DNA from: Bryobacterales bacterium
GTDB taxonomy: Bacteria; Acidobacteriota; Terriglobia; Bryobacterales; UBA6623
Assembly (NCBI GenBank): GCA_026713545.1
Contig: JAPOOG010000106.1
Coordinates: 1-45,077 of the forward strand
Length of the DNA stretch: 45,077 bases
Reading direction: 5' to 3'
Position 1 is the first letter of the stretch; the number at the start of each line of letters is the position of its first letter. This document shows, in pieces, positions 1-6,270 of this stretch. Both the position numbers and the translations under genes were made by a program. The notes beneath the pieces are model-generated. The model ran no database searches. It saw only the letters and a list, made by a program, of their open reading frames with translations, and was not told the DNA's origin.

Positions 1-142
1 GCATCTCTACGGCGATGTGGTCGACCGGCCCGTCGGGCGCCGAGCCGTACCTAGCGACCCAGGCGTCGGCGACCAGCCGCGACTGGCGCGTCCGCTCGGC
101 AGACGTTCGATGCTGCTGATCCGGGACATCATCTTTCTCCTT
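1..142. other. left-edge fragment, coding frame unresolved
   Basis: No single reading is convincing. On the minus strand an ATGATG at 126-131 has a good AAGGAG Shine-Dalgarno sequence, but that frame gives a low-quality Ser/Arg-rich peptide that stops near position 7. The minus frame with the most natural codon use has no start codon. On the plus strand one frame runs from the edge to TGA at 118-120. The orientation of the repeats at 143-510 (see repeats) would fit the 3' end of a plus-strand gene stopping here. It may be a gene end, a damaged gene start or non-coding. Confidence 0.25.
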
Positions 143-198
143 AAAAAGCCGTGTTTCGAAAAAAGGCCGTGTTTCGTGTCTCGTGATTCGTGAAAACC
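143..198 (-). repeat. heptamer array, copy 1
   Basis: Read on the plus strand it is an A-run, GCCGTG, then TTTCGTG, TCTCGTG and ATTCGTG in strict 7-nt steps, ending AAAACC. This is the reverse complement of the CACGARN arrays seen elsewhere. A partial A-run/GCCGTGTTTCG duplicate sits directly before it at 143-158. Confidence 0.8.
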
Positions 199-250
199 TC
201 GGAACTCGCGCTGGCTTGCGCCGCGCGCCTGGTCAAAGGCCGTGGCTCGA

Positions 251-290
251 AAAAAGGCCGTGTTTCGTGTCTCGTGATTCATGAAAACCC
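251..290 (-). repeat. heptamer array, copy 2
   Basis: Same order as the copy at 143-198: A-run, GGCCGTG, TTTCGTG, TCTCGTG, ATTCATG, AAAACCC. The third unit has one substitution (ATTCATG). The approximately 50 bp between the two copies also ends in a GGCCGTG-like tract, so the region looks like a tandem duplication of a longer unit. Confidence 0.8.
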
Positions 291-405
291 ATTGGGCGCG
301 GCTTGCGCTTGCTCTCCCCGGAATCGCCGGAGGGCCGGTGAACCTTGCCTTCGTTTGCGCCACGGATCTTGCATCACGGGACATGAGAAACAGGTTTTCT
401 CTCCT

Positions 406-454
406 CATACTATGCAGGTCGATCCGTACAAAAAAAGACTGAAGCCCTTCAGTA
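406..454 (+). repeat. A-run/hairpin module, copy 1
   Basis: CAT-ACTATGCAGG is followed by an A-run and a perfect ACTGAAG-CC-CTTCAGT hairpin, then ACC. It is nearly identical to 591-640, and in inverted orientation to 43979-44026. It lies between two heptamer arrays. Confidence 0.75.
430..453 (-). terminator. intrinsic-terminator-like hairpin (minus strand)
   Basis: On the minus strand a 7-bp stem (ACTGAAG/CTTCAGT, 2-nt loop) is followed by a run of seven T. The stem is short and AT-containing for a high-GC genome, so termination strength is uncertain. No minus-strand gene is seen upstream of it, so it may serve instead as a structured repeat. Confidence 0.4.
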
Positions 455-473
455 CCAAGAGGTATCAAATCTC

Positions 474-510
474 ACGTTTCGGGTTTCGTGTCTCGTGTTT
501 CGTGAAAACC
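474..510 (-). repeat. heptamer array, copy 3
   Basis: TTTCGGG, TTTCGTG, TCTCGTG, TTTCGTG, AAAACC in 7-nt steps on the plus strand. It has the same orientation as copies 1 and 2 and sits between the two hairpin modules. Confidence 0.8.
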
Positions 511-590
511 TTAAACGCTGTGGCTTGTGAAAGCCTGGAAAGCCCTGATTCGTGACCCGCACCGACTGTGCTTCGCCGCCTCCCTGTGCT

Positions 591-640
591 CATGCTATGC
601 AGGCCGGGCCCGTGAAAAAAGACTGAAGCCCTTCAGTACC
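591..640 (+). repeat. A-run/hairpin module, copy 2
   Basis: CATGCTATGCAGGCC is followed by an A-run and ACTGAAG-CC-CTTCAGT-ACC, as in 406-454. It ends about 50 bp before the ABC ATPase start. Confidence 0.75.
615..637 (-). terminator. intrinsic-terminator-like hairpin (minus strand)
   Basis: Same hairpin as 430-453: a 7-bp stem, then six T on the minus strand. It would block leftward transcription into the repeat cluster. On the plus strand the A-run precedes the stem and there is no terminator signature. Confidence 0.4.
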
Positions 641-670
641 CAAAGGAACTAAATGAGTCAGGCGCCCGGG

Positions 671-676
671 TATGAT
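671..676 (+). promoter_or_regulatory. possible -10 hexamer TATGAT
   Basis: TATGAT lies 11 nt before the ATG at 688, which has no Shine-Dalgarno sequence. This spacing would give a nearly leaderless transcript. No good -35 box is visible. Confidence 0.3.
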
Positions 677-687
677 GGTGCAAGTCG

Positions 688-1986
688 ATGGGAGTCGTTG
701 CATTCCAGGGCGTCAGCAAGGTCTTCAAGACCTACCCGCACGGCTCCGGCCGCCTCAAGGAGTTTCTGACGGCGGGCCGGCTGCGGCGTCACGAGAAGCA
801 TTGGGCGCTGCGGGATGTCACGCTCGACATTCACGAGGGCGAGACGTTCTGCATCGTGGGCGAGAACGGCTCCGGCAAGACGACCCTTCTCAAGCTCATC
901 GCCGGCATCCTGCGGCCCAGCAGCGGGACCGTGCGCGTCCACGGACGGGTCGCGGCCCTGCTGGAGCTGGGCTCGGGGTTCAACTCGGAGTTCACCGGAC
1001 GCGAGAACGTCTTCCTCAATGGGACGCTCCTGGGGCTGACGACCCGCGAGATCGCGCAGCGGCTCGACGGCATCTTCGCCTTCGCGGAGTTGGGCCGGCA
1101 CGCCGATCAGCCCTTGAAGACCTACTCCAGCGGGATGGTCATGCGGCTGGCGTTCTCGATCGCCGTGCAGGTCGATCCCGAGATCCTGATCGTGGACGAG
1201 GCGCTTTCGGTAGGCGACATCCGGTTCGCGCAACGCTGCATGCACAAGATCCACGAACTGCGCGAGCGCGGCGTGACGATCGTCTTCGTCAGCCACAACA
1301 TCGCCGACGTCAAGGCCCTCGGCGACCGCACCCTGTGGCTCGAACAGGGCCGCATCGCGAAGCTGGGAGATACGAAAGAGGGGACGCTCGACTACATGGC
1401 GGCGCTGGTCAAGAAGGATGCGGTCTATCTGCGGGGTGAGCGGGCCAGCGGGCGCTCCGACAGGCGGTTGGACCCGCCGGAAGAAGTGATTACGCGCCTT
1501 CCCAAAGACCCCAAGCGGCACGGGGACGGGCGCGGCGAGGTGCTGGGCATCACGGTCGTCGATGAGCGGGGCCGGCCTCTCCAGGCGATCGTTCCGGGAC
1601 AGAGGATCGTGGTGCGCATCAGCGTGCAAGCCCGCCAGGAGGTGCGGCTGCCCATCGTCGGCTGCCAACTGCGAAACGACCGCGGGATGGATTTTGCCGG
1701 CACCAATACCATCCAGGAAGACGTCGCCCTGCCCATCATGCAACCGGGCGACGTGATCACGGCGGACTTTCACCTTCACATGCCGCGCTTCGCGGCCGAG
1801 TACATCTCGTTCACGCCGGCCTTCGCCGAAGGCGCCGTGACCGAGTTCGCGGTGTGCGACATGGTCGAGAACGCGCTCCGCCTGCCGGTGGAAAAAGAGG
1901 CATCGCCGGTGGAGGGCTTGCTGAGCATCCCGTTTCGCGCGGTGACCCATGGGAAGGGACTTATAGAAGCTGCTCGGCACGACTGA
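688..1986 (+). CDS. polysaccharide/O-antigen ABC exporter ATP-binding protein (Wzt-like)
   Basis: This is the ATPase of an ABC-2-type exporter that moves lipid-linked polysaccharide, O-antigen or teichoic acid across the inner membrane. The 432 residues show an NBD with Walker A GENGSGKT at about 58-65, signature YSSGM at 146-150 and Walker B ILIVDEA at about 166-172. A C-terminal beta-rich region (about 260-430) matches the Wzt carbohydrate-binding domain that selects finished chains in this family. The ATG at 688 is the only start that keeps the conserved frame; ATGs at 672/675 are in another frame. The partner permease (Wzm) is not in the window and may lie beyond the left edge, though a repeat cluster intervenes. 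The next gene begins 20 bp downstream and is probably co-transcribed. Confidence 0.92.
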   Translation: MGVVAFQGVSKVFKTYPHGSGRLKEFLTAGRLRRHEKHWALRDVTLDIHEGETFCIVGENGSGKTTLLKLIAGILRPSSGTVRVHGRVAALLELGSGFNSEFTGRENVFLNGTLLGLTTREIAQRLDGIFAFAELGRHADQPLKTYSSGMVMRLAFSIAVQVDPEILIVDEALSVGDIRFAQRCMHKIHELRERGVTIVFVSHNIADVKALGDRTLWLEQGRIAKLGDTKEGTLDYMAALVKKDAVYLRGERASGRSDRRLDPPEEVITRLPKDPKRHGDGRGEVLGITVVDERGRPLQAIVPGQRIVVRISVQARQEVRLPIVGCQLRNDRGMDFAGTNTIQEDVALPIMQPGDVITADFHLHMPRFAAEYISFTPAFAEGAVTEFAVCDMVENALRLPVEKEASPVEGLLSIPFRAVTHGKGLIEAARHD

Positions 1987-2006
1987 AGAATGGGAGGAGA
2001 TGAAAT

Positions 2007-2372
2007 ATGAGGTCACCAAAAGGATGCTTCTTGCTCGTCGTAGCTTTCGTTTTGATGCTCAACAACTTCTTCTACGCCGTCAATCCCGCGACGGCCAAGC
2101 CCATATTCGATTGGCTCGACCCTTTTGCGGTCATTGCCCTCGTGCTTGTTTTCATCGAGAAAATCCTCGGTGCGGTGAGGGGAGAAACCGAATGGCCTCG
2201 GCTCGTGGTGGTGGTCCTGGTCGGGGCGCTGGCTCATTTATACGCCTACAACTACCTGGCGAAGATGGCGGACAGTGGGCTGGAGAGCGGGACCCTGTGG
2301 CTGGTCATGGTGCCGTTTGCAGTCTCCTTGCTCATCTATGAAGGCTTTTTGCTGATTCGTGCATCCGAATAA
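2007..2372 (+). CDS. small four-helix membrane protein, unknown function
   Basis: I do not recognise this 121-aa protein. It has four hydrophobic segments (about 7-30, 39-58, 66-86 and 95-117) separated by short polar loops, and no obvious motif. A GGAGGA Shine-Dalgarno sequence ends about 10 nt before the ATG. The gene follows the Wzt-like ATPase by 20 bp in the same direction, so it could accompany surface polysaccharide export. That is context only. Confidence 0.7.
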   Translation: MRSPKGCFLLVVAFVLMLNNFFYAVNPATAKPIFDWLDPFAVIALVLVFIEKILGAVRGETEWPRLVVVVLVGALAHLYAYNYLAKMADSGLESGTLWLVMVPFAVSLLIYEGFLLIRASE

Positions 2373-2475
2373 GGGCTTGTCGGAAAGTGCCGGCGAGGGA
2401 GTCCGTTGGGAGCCGGCCGGGTTCGGACCCGCGCTGAGCAATCGGGCCGCCCGTGGCGGCAACACAACTCATAAG

Positions 2476-2505
2476 GTTTCCAACGAATCACGAGTCACGG
2501 GGTTT
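2476..2505 (+). repeat. heptamer array, copy 4 (short)
   Basis: GGTTTCCA, then ACGAAT, CACGAGT, CACGGGG and TTT. This is a short array that starts the composite repeat 3' of the minus-strand methyltransferase. The flank GGTTTCCAACGAATCA recurs at 3748-3763. Confidence 0.75.
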
Positions 2506-2524
2506 CCCGAGACCCGGCCTTATC

Positions 2525-2568
2525 GCAAGCCGCCGTGGAGCTACGGCCGTACTTCCTACCCCGGTTTT
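2525..2568 (+). repeat. GGTTTT-ending block, copy 1
   Basis: GCAAGCCGCC-x-TGGAGC followed by a GC-rich tract and CCGGTTTTT. It is the same block as 2632-2677 and 3821-3864 and directly precedes a heptamer array, as in those copies. Confidence 0.7.
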
Positions 2569-2615
2569 TGCATCACGAAACACGAGACACGAATCACGAA
2601 ACACAGCTTTTTACG
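2562..2615 (+). repeat. heptamer array, copy 5
   Basis: CACGAAA, CACGAGA, CACGAAT, CACGAAA and CACAGCT in exact 7-bp register (2574-2608), bounded by GTTTTT on the left and TTTTACG on the right. Confidence 0.85.
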
Positions 2616-2631
2616 AGATACGGCCTATTAC

Positions 2632-2677
2632 GCCAGCCGCCCTTGAGCAACGGCACTACCCACCCTGCTCAGGTTTT
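2632..2677 (+). repeat. GGTTTT-ending block, copy 2
   Basis: CCAGCCGCCC-TTGAGCAACGG ... CCTGCTCAGGTTTT. The TGAGCA and TGCTCA segments can pair as a 6-bp stem. Confidence 0.7.
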
Positions 2678-2722
2678 AGGGTCACGAATCACGAAACACG
2701 AGACACGAAACACGGCCTTTTT
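2675..2722 (+). repeat. heptamer array, copy 6, touching a stop codon
   Basis: CACGAAT, CACGAAA, CACGAGA, CACGAAA and CACGGCC (2683-2717), then a T-run. The TAA stop of the minus-strand methyltransferase (2721-2723) is formed by the end of this T-run, so the repeat abuts or supplies the stop codon. Confidence 0.85.
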
Positions 2723-3608
2723 ACCGCCGTGCGTGGAGGATGGTTCGCTCGTAGACGAAGCCCGACGGCCGCAGGATGCCCGAGTGCCGGCCGGCGGACT
2801 TGACTTCCCGGAATCCGAACTTGCCCAGTAGTTCCTCGATGCAGGCCTGGTTGGGCCACCACCAGGAAATCTCATCGACCGCGGGATCGGCGCCCCCGAC
2901 ATAGAGCATGGCCGGCCGCTCGTCCGCCGTCTCGGGGAAGAACTGCGAAAGAACGAGCGTGCCCGCGCACAGGGGAACGACGGCGGCCAGGGCTTGCAGC
3001 GGGTGGAGCGTGTGCAGCAGCACGTCGCCGATGAACACCAGGTCGAAATCCCCTCCCCCGAGCTTTTCGGGCGTCAGGTCGTAGATGCTGGCATAGCAGC
3101 GGTCGACATCCGCACGCAGGCGCTCCCGGCAGAAGCGGAACGGGCCGTCGAGCAGCAAGTCGTAGTACTCGGCGGCGCGTTCGGCGGCGGGCTTCTTCGG
3201 GCTGGTCCGGTCGCGTCCGGGATCGAGCATGTGCTCGATCTTGTCGATGGACTGCTCGACCGTCTGGCCGGGAAAGCGGTCCAGCGATTCGAGAGAAGGC
3301 AGCTCCACCGAAGTGACCCGGGCGCCCCGCCTTGCGAATTCGAACGTGAAGAACCCGGTCGCGGAGCCGACGTCGAGAACGCGCAGGCCGCTCATCTCGT
3401 CGGGAAACGCGAAGCGATCGAGGCTGCCGCGGAAATCGTAGAGCCCGGGCGTTACCAGCCCGTCGCCGAGATCGACGGCATGGTACCAGTAGTAGCGCGC
3501 GGCTTCATCGAGGCCGAGCGCCCCCAGACGTTCGTTGAACCGGCGCGTTTCGTCAGCATGCTCGGCCGCGATGCGCCGCTGCTCTTCCGACTGAAGCTGC
3601 TGAACCAT
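2721..3608 (-). CDS. SAM-dependent methyltransferase, CmoB/DUF1698-like
   Basis: Class I SAM methyltransferase of 295 aa resembling the tRNA (mo5U34) methyltransferase/CmoB-like group. Motif I is LRVLDVGSATGFF in the N-terminal half, followed by an acidic VELP strand end. Later LVFIGDVLLH fits the family's post-I/IV region, and a long insert with WWWPN precedes the C terminus. The substrate is unknown; a tRNA gene lies next door but this is not evidence of substrate. I chose the ATG at 3606-3608. Longer translation to 3755 reads through an interspersed repeat (3655-3750) and has no family-like sequence. Its TAA stop lies in the T-run of a heptamer array. Confidence 0.8.
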   Translation of the reverse strand: MVQQLQSEEQRRIAAEHADETRRFNERLGALGLDEAARYYWYHAVDLGDGLVTPGLYDFRGSLDRFAFPDEMSGLRVLDVGSATGFFTFEFARRGARVTSVELPSLESLDRFPGQTVEQSIDKIEHMLDPGRDRTSPKKPAAERAAEYYDLLLDGPFRFCRERLRADVDRCYASIYDLTPEKLGGGDFDLVFIGDVLLHTLHPLQALAAVVPLCAGTLVLSQFFPETADERPAMLYVGGADPAVDEISWWWPNQACIEELLGKFGFREVKSAGRHSGILRPSGFVYERTILHARR

Positions 3609-3654
3609 CACGAACTTCCGAGTGTACAACGCCGCGCTCACCCGACAGCGCGCG

Positions 3655-3750
3655 CCGGCCTGCATGGCCCGCCGCGCGGCGAGACGAAGTGCGTGAGAGG
3701 CCGTCAGGACAAGGCGCGAGCCGCCCGCCGGCAACACGGCCTTCGAGGTT
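3655..3750 (+). repeat. GC-rich interspersed module, copy 1
   Basis: CGGCGAGACGAAGTGCGTGAG ... GGCGCGAGCCGCCCGC ... CGGCCTTCGAGGTTT. It matches 7675-7770 over about 90 bp with few changes, and the opposite strand of 16738-16811. It lies upstream of the methyltransferase start on the minus strand. Confidence 0.8.
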
Positions 3751-3768
3751 TCCAACGAATCAGGTTGT

Positions 3769-3805
3769 CAAGGTTTTATCCAAACACGAATCACGGGGTT
3801 TTTCG
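3769..3805 (+). repeat. heptamer array, copy 7 (short)
   Basis: GGTTTTATCCAAA, then CACGAAT, CACGGGG and TTTTTCG. Two-unit array between the GC-rich module and the GGTTTT-ending block. Confidence 0.75.
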
Positions 3806-3820
3806 AAACCCAACCTGAAC

Positions 3821-3864
3821 GCAAGCCGCCCTGGAGCAACGGCCGCACCGCCTGCTCAGGTTTT
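3821..3864 (+). repeat. GGTTTT-ending block, copy 3
   Basis: GCAAGCCGCCCTGGAGCAAC ... GCCTGCTCAGGTTTT. GAGCA and TGCTC can form a short stem. Its right end joins the heptamer array at 3869. Confidence 0.75.
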
Positions 3865-3909
3865 GGGGCACGAAACACGAGACACGAATCATGAGTCACG
3901 GCTTTTTAC
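3859..3909 (+). repeat. heptamer array, copy 8, 3' of tRNA-Glu
   Basis: CACGAAA, CACGAGA, CACGAAT, CATGAGT and CACGGCT in 7-bp register (3869-3903), then TTTTACG. It ends 6 bp before the encoded CCA end of the minus-strand tRNA. Confidence 0.85.
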
Positions 3910-3914
3910 GGAAT

Positions 3915-3992
3915 TGGCGTCCCCAGCGGGATTTGAACCCGCGTTGCCGCCGTGAAAGGGCGGTGTCCTAGGCCTGGCTAGACGATGGGGAC
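3915..3992 (-). tRNA. tRNA-Glu (anticodon UUC)
   Basis: The minus strand folds as a standard cloverleaf. The acceptor arm is GTCCCCA/TGGGGAC with discriminator G and an encoded CCA (3915-3917). The anticodon arm is CCGCC-CTTTCAC-GGCGG, giving UUC, and the T arm is GCGGG-TTCAAAT-CCCGC. The length of 78 nt including CCA is usual for tRNA-Glu. The D arm is TCTAGCCAGGCCTAGGA. A heptamer array lies just 3' of it. I saw no direct repeat of the tRNA end that would mark an integrated element in this window. Confidence 0.95.
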
Positions 3993-4131
3993 GCGGTGGA
4001 ACCTGCTGCGGCTGCGGAGGGTTGCTGCTCGTCTCAGTCTATCGGCGCTTCGAGTGGGCGTCAACAAACCGCTCGATGCACCCCGGAAGCCCGTTCCCGT
4101 ATTGCCTCCCGCGCAGTCAGTGTCGGATCGA

Positions 4132-4443
4132 CTAAGCTCCGACACTGAGCCTGCCCTGTCGCTGTAACTTTGGCTCTCGAATGACGATCTCCACGTCATG
4201 CCCCAGCGCCGTCAACAGGCGCAGAAGGCGCTCCAGGGAATACTCCCGGAAGTTTCCCCGCAGCAGGCGCGAAACGTCTGGTTGGGACAGTCCGAGCAAC
4301 TTCGCCGCCTCGACCTGCTTGAGTCCGCGCTGCCGTATGATCTTGTCAATGCGGGTGACGAGATCTGCTTTCAACAGGTGAGCCTCGGCGTCCGGACGCG
4401 CCAGGTCGGCGAACACGTGCTCACTGCCACGTTCGACCTTCAT
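4132..4443 (-). CDS. XRE-family HTH protein, HigA-type antitoxin, orphan
   Basis: The 103-aa protein has a central XRE helix-turn-helix (QVEAAKLLGLSQPDVSRLLRG, about residues 43-63) and a C-terminal LERLLRLLTALGHDVEIVI strand. This layout is typical of COG5606/HigA2-like antitoxins. Those usually bind a palindrome before their own operon and neutralise a RelE-like HigB toxin encoded just upstream. Here no toxin gene is found upstream (4444-4880) or downstream (tRNA). A perfect ATGGTG-GTTT-CACCAT inverted repeat lies at 4453-4468, about 10 nt before the start, and fits an autoregulatory operator. It is either an orphan antitoxin or a stand-alone regulator. Confidence 0.82.
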   Translation of the reverse strand: MKVERGSEHVFADLARPDAEAHLLKADLVTRIDKIIRQRGLKQVEAAKLLGLSQPDVSRLLRGNFREYSLERLLRLLTALGHDVEIVIREPKLQRQGRLSVGA

Positions 4444-4452
4444 TTTTTCATT

Positions 4453-4468
4453 ATGGTGGTTTCACCAT
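4453..4468 (-). promoter_or_regulatory. inverted repeat, probable HigA operator
   Basis: ATGGTG-N4-CACCAT, perfect 6-bp arms, just upstream of the HTH gene start at 4443. The position and symmetry suit binding by the dimeric HTH product. Inferred, not shown. Confidence 0.5.
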
Positions 4469-4876
4469 GGCAGTACCCGTCTCCTTCCGACGGCATGTCA
4501 GCCGACGCAGCCTGAATTGCCGATTCCGATGAAGGTGAACGCCTATCGGAGCAAAGCGACGGGTGTCGATGTCAGTCTCTTTCCATCTCAGTGTGCACAA
4601 CCGGGCCGGTGAAGAAAGTCCACTCCGCCCCGTCCGTCCGCCGCTCCGTTCCCCCGCTCCGGGTTTACCTCGAATGGGTCAAGGACGACGCCAGCCCTCA
4701 CGCGCCGGGCGACAGCTCGCCACCATACCCCTCCGATTGGTGTACAATTTTCTGGACCGGAGAGCCTTGGAGCCGCGATGCTTCCTTCGTCGGCGGCTCT
4801 CAGAGGTGAATGCTATCGCCCGCCGCCGGCCACACCCCAAAACCTGTCTGCGAGCGAGCCGGACCCCGTGCTGTTG
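4469..4876. other. gene-free stretch, about 400 bp
   Basis: No convincing gene. The plus-strand translations at 4563-4901 and 4591-4809 are Pro/Arg/Ser-rich, lack a Shine-Dalgarno sequence and resemble no family. A TACAAT hexamer near 4744-4749 could be a -10 box. The missing HigB partner is not here on either strand. Confidence 0.5.
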
Positions 4877-4882
4877 TACGAT
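4877..4882 (+). promoter_or_regulatory. possible -10 hexamer TACGAT of the methylase
   Basis: TGCTGTTG-TACGAT lies 5 nt before an in-frame GTG (4888). The same TGCTGTTGTACRAT string precedes the acyl-CoA ligase at 13980-13993, which supports a promoter rather than coding sequence here. Confidence 0.4.
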
Positions 4883-4887
4883 CGAGG

Positions 4888-6243
4888 GTGCGAACGATTG
4901 ACCCGAGTACGGCCGTGACGACTGCGACTGCGACGCGAACCAGCGCAAGAAGCAAGCCGGAACGCAACCGGCTCAGGCCTGAAGATCGTGCCGTTCACGA
5001 CTGGTACCGCTTTGTTCTCTCTTTCCCGTCGCACCTCGTGCGTGACTACCTCGGCGTTTTGGGGGTCGATTCGACGCAAAGGGTGCTCGATCCGTTCTGC
5101 GGCACCGGGACGACGCTGGTCGAGTGCAAGAAGCTCGGCATTCCGAGCGTCGGGATCGAGCGCAATCCTGTGGCCGAGTTCGCGAGCCGCACCAAGCTGG
5201 ACTGGAGCGTCGATCCGGACTCGCTGGTTTCCCACGCAGAGCGGATTGCCGCCCAGGCGTTCGAACGGTTCAAGGATCAAGGAATGGACGACCTCGGGGT
5301 GGCCCCTCTGTTCCAGTCGAACGCCCCTCGAATCACGGAACTCCAGACATTGCCTGTCGACCGCCAGAAGCTTCTTCTGAAGAACTCGATCAGTCCGCTG
5401 CCGCTTCACAAGACACTCCTGCTGCTTGACATGCTGGAGCAACAGCGCGATGAAACCGTGTACCAGCATGAGCGGCTCGCGCTCGCTGCGGCGCTCGTCT
5501 CGGAAATCGGCAACCTGCATTTCGGCCCGGAGGTCGGTGTCGGACGAATCCAGGAGGACGCGCCCGTCATCGGCCCGTGGCTGGACCGCGTAAGAACGAT
5601 GGGCCGTGATCTCGCGACGTTGCGGAAGCAAGCCGCGACCGACGCCACGGTCCACTTCGCGGACTCGCGCCGGTTGGAAGAATTCCTCGAGCCATCGTCC
5701 ATCGACGCCGTCATCACCTCCCCGCCGTATCCCAACGAGAAGGACTACACGCGAACGACCCGGCTCGAAAGCGTATTGCTGGGTTTCGTCCGGGACAAGC
5801 AGGACCTGCGAGACATGAAGCAGGGACTCGTCCGGTCGAACACCCGAGGCGTCTACAAGGCGGATGAGGACGACGCTCTCGTCGCCCGACACGAGGGCAT
5901 TCAGCGCATCGCGCGGCTCATCGAAGAGCGCCGGATCGAACAGGGCAAGACTTCCGGTTTCGAACGCCAATACGCACGCGTCACCAAGCTCTACTTCGGC
6001 GGCATGGTCCGGCACCTGGCCGGCCTCAGGAGCCGGCTGCGTCCGGGCGCGAGGCTCGCGTACGTCGTCGGTGACCAGGCATCGTACCTGCGGGTCATGA
6101 TCAGAACCGGTCAGATCCTGGGAGAGCTGGCCCAAAGTCTCGGCTACGAGTTGACGGCCATCGACCTGTTCAGGACACGAATCGCCACGGCTAGCCGGCA
6201 GTACCTGCGCGAAGAGGTCGTGCGGCTCCGCTGGCCGGGCTGA
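4888..6243 (+). CDS. DNA methyltransferase of a type II-like R-M system
   Basis: Site-specific DNA amino-methyltransferase (N4-cytosine or N6-adenine). It has SAM-binding motif I DPFCGTGTT at about residues 68-76 and catalytic motif IV SPPYPN at about 278-283, so motif I precedes IV, and a C-terminal AYVVGDQASYLRV region. Such enzymes protect host DNA; here the restriction gene follows by 27 bp. Start choice: a GTG at 4888 lies 5 nt after a -10-like TACGAT shared with another gene. An upstream in-frame ATG at 4810 adds 26 unconserved residues that would cover that promoter, and a GTG at 4915 is also possible. Target sequence unknown. Confidence 0.85.
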   Translation: MRTIDPSTAVTTATATRTSARSKPERNRLRPEDRAVHDWYRFVLSFPSHLVRDYLGVLGVDSTQRVLDPFCGTGTTLVECKKLGIPSVGIERNPVAEFASRTKLDWSVDPDSLVSHAERIAAQAFERFKDQGMDDLGVAPLFQSNAPRITELQTLPVDRQKLLLKNSISPLPLHKTLLLLDMLEQQRDETVYQHERLALAAALVSEIGNLHFGPEVGVGRIQEDAPVIGPWLDRVRTMGRDLATLRKQAATDATVHFADSRRLEEFLEPSSIDAVITSPPYPNEKDYTRTTRLESVLLGFVRDKQDLRDMKQGLVRSNTRGVYKADEDDALVARHEGIQRIARLIEERRIEQGKTSGFERQYARVTKLYFGGMVRHLAGLRSRLRPGARLAYVVGDQASYLRVMIRTGQILGELAQSLGYELTAIDLFRTRIATASRQYLREEVVRLRWPG

Positions 6244-6270
6244 TCGGCGTATCAGACACCTCCGCTCACC

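Larger units (their letters stand above)
511..687. other. gene-free stretch before the ABC ATPase
   Basis: With 1-510, this completes about 690 bp with no convincing gene. It holds the second hairpin module (591-640) and a possible -10 hexamer at 671-676. The two translations that cross 1-555 run through the repeats and are not credible proteins. Confidence 0.6.
2373..2720. other. gene-free convergent gap made of repeat modules
   Basis: Between the convergent genes ending at 2372 and 2721, almost all of 2475-2720 is repeat: three heptamer arrays separated by two copies of a block ending in GGTTTT. Translations crossing it share peptide patterns because they read the repeats, not because they are genes. 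Confidence 0.8.
3609..3914. other. gene-free stretch of repeat modules
   Basis: From 3655 to 3909 this gap is a chain of repeat blocks: GC-rich module, GGTTTCCAACGAATCA, short heptamer array, GGTTTT-ending block, long heptamer array. No coding region is supported. Confidence 0.75.

Noticed and set aside
7..468. 153-aa minus-strand reading through the left-edge repeats
   Set aside because: Two thirds of it translates repeats; no domain features.
143..510. Origin iterons or DnaA boxes
   Set aside because: The 7-bp unit does not match the DnaA box, arrays are scattered over 44 kb, and no replication gene is present.
658..2019. Long minus-strand frame (453 aa) over the ABC ATPase
   Set aside because: Antisense of a clear ABC gene; the frame is open because of high third-position GC; no family features.
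2562..2722. CRISPR array
   Set aside because: The units are 7-bp direct repeats with no unique spacers and no cas genes nearby.
3915..3992. Integration site (attB) of a genomic island at tRNA-Glu
   Set aside because: No integrase gene, and no repeat of the tRNA end is seen elsewhere in the window.
4563..4901. 112-aa plus-strand frame before the methylase
   Set aside because: No ribosome binding site, Pro/Arg/Ser-rich; overlaps the probable methylase promoter.
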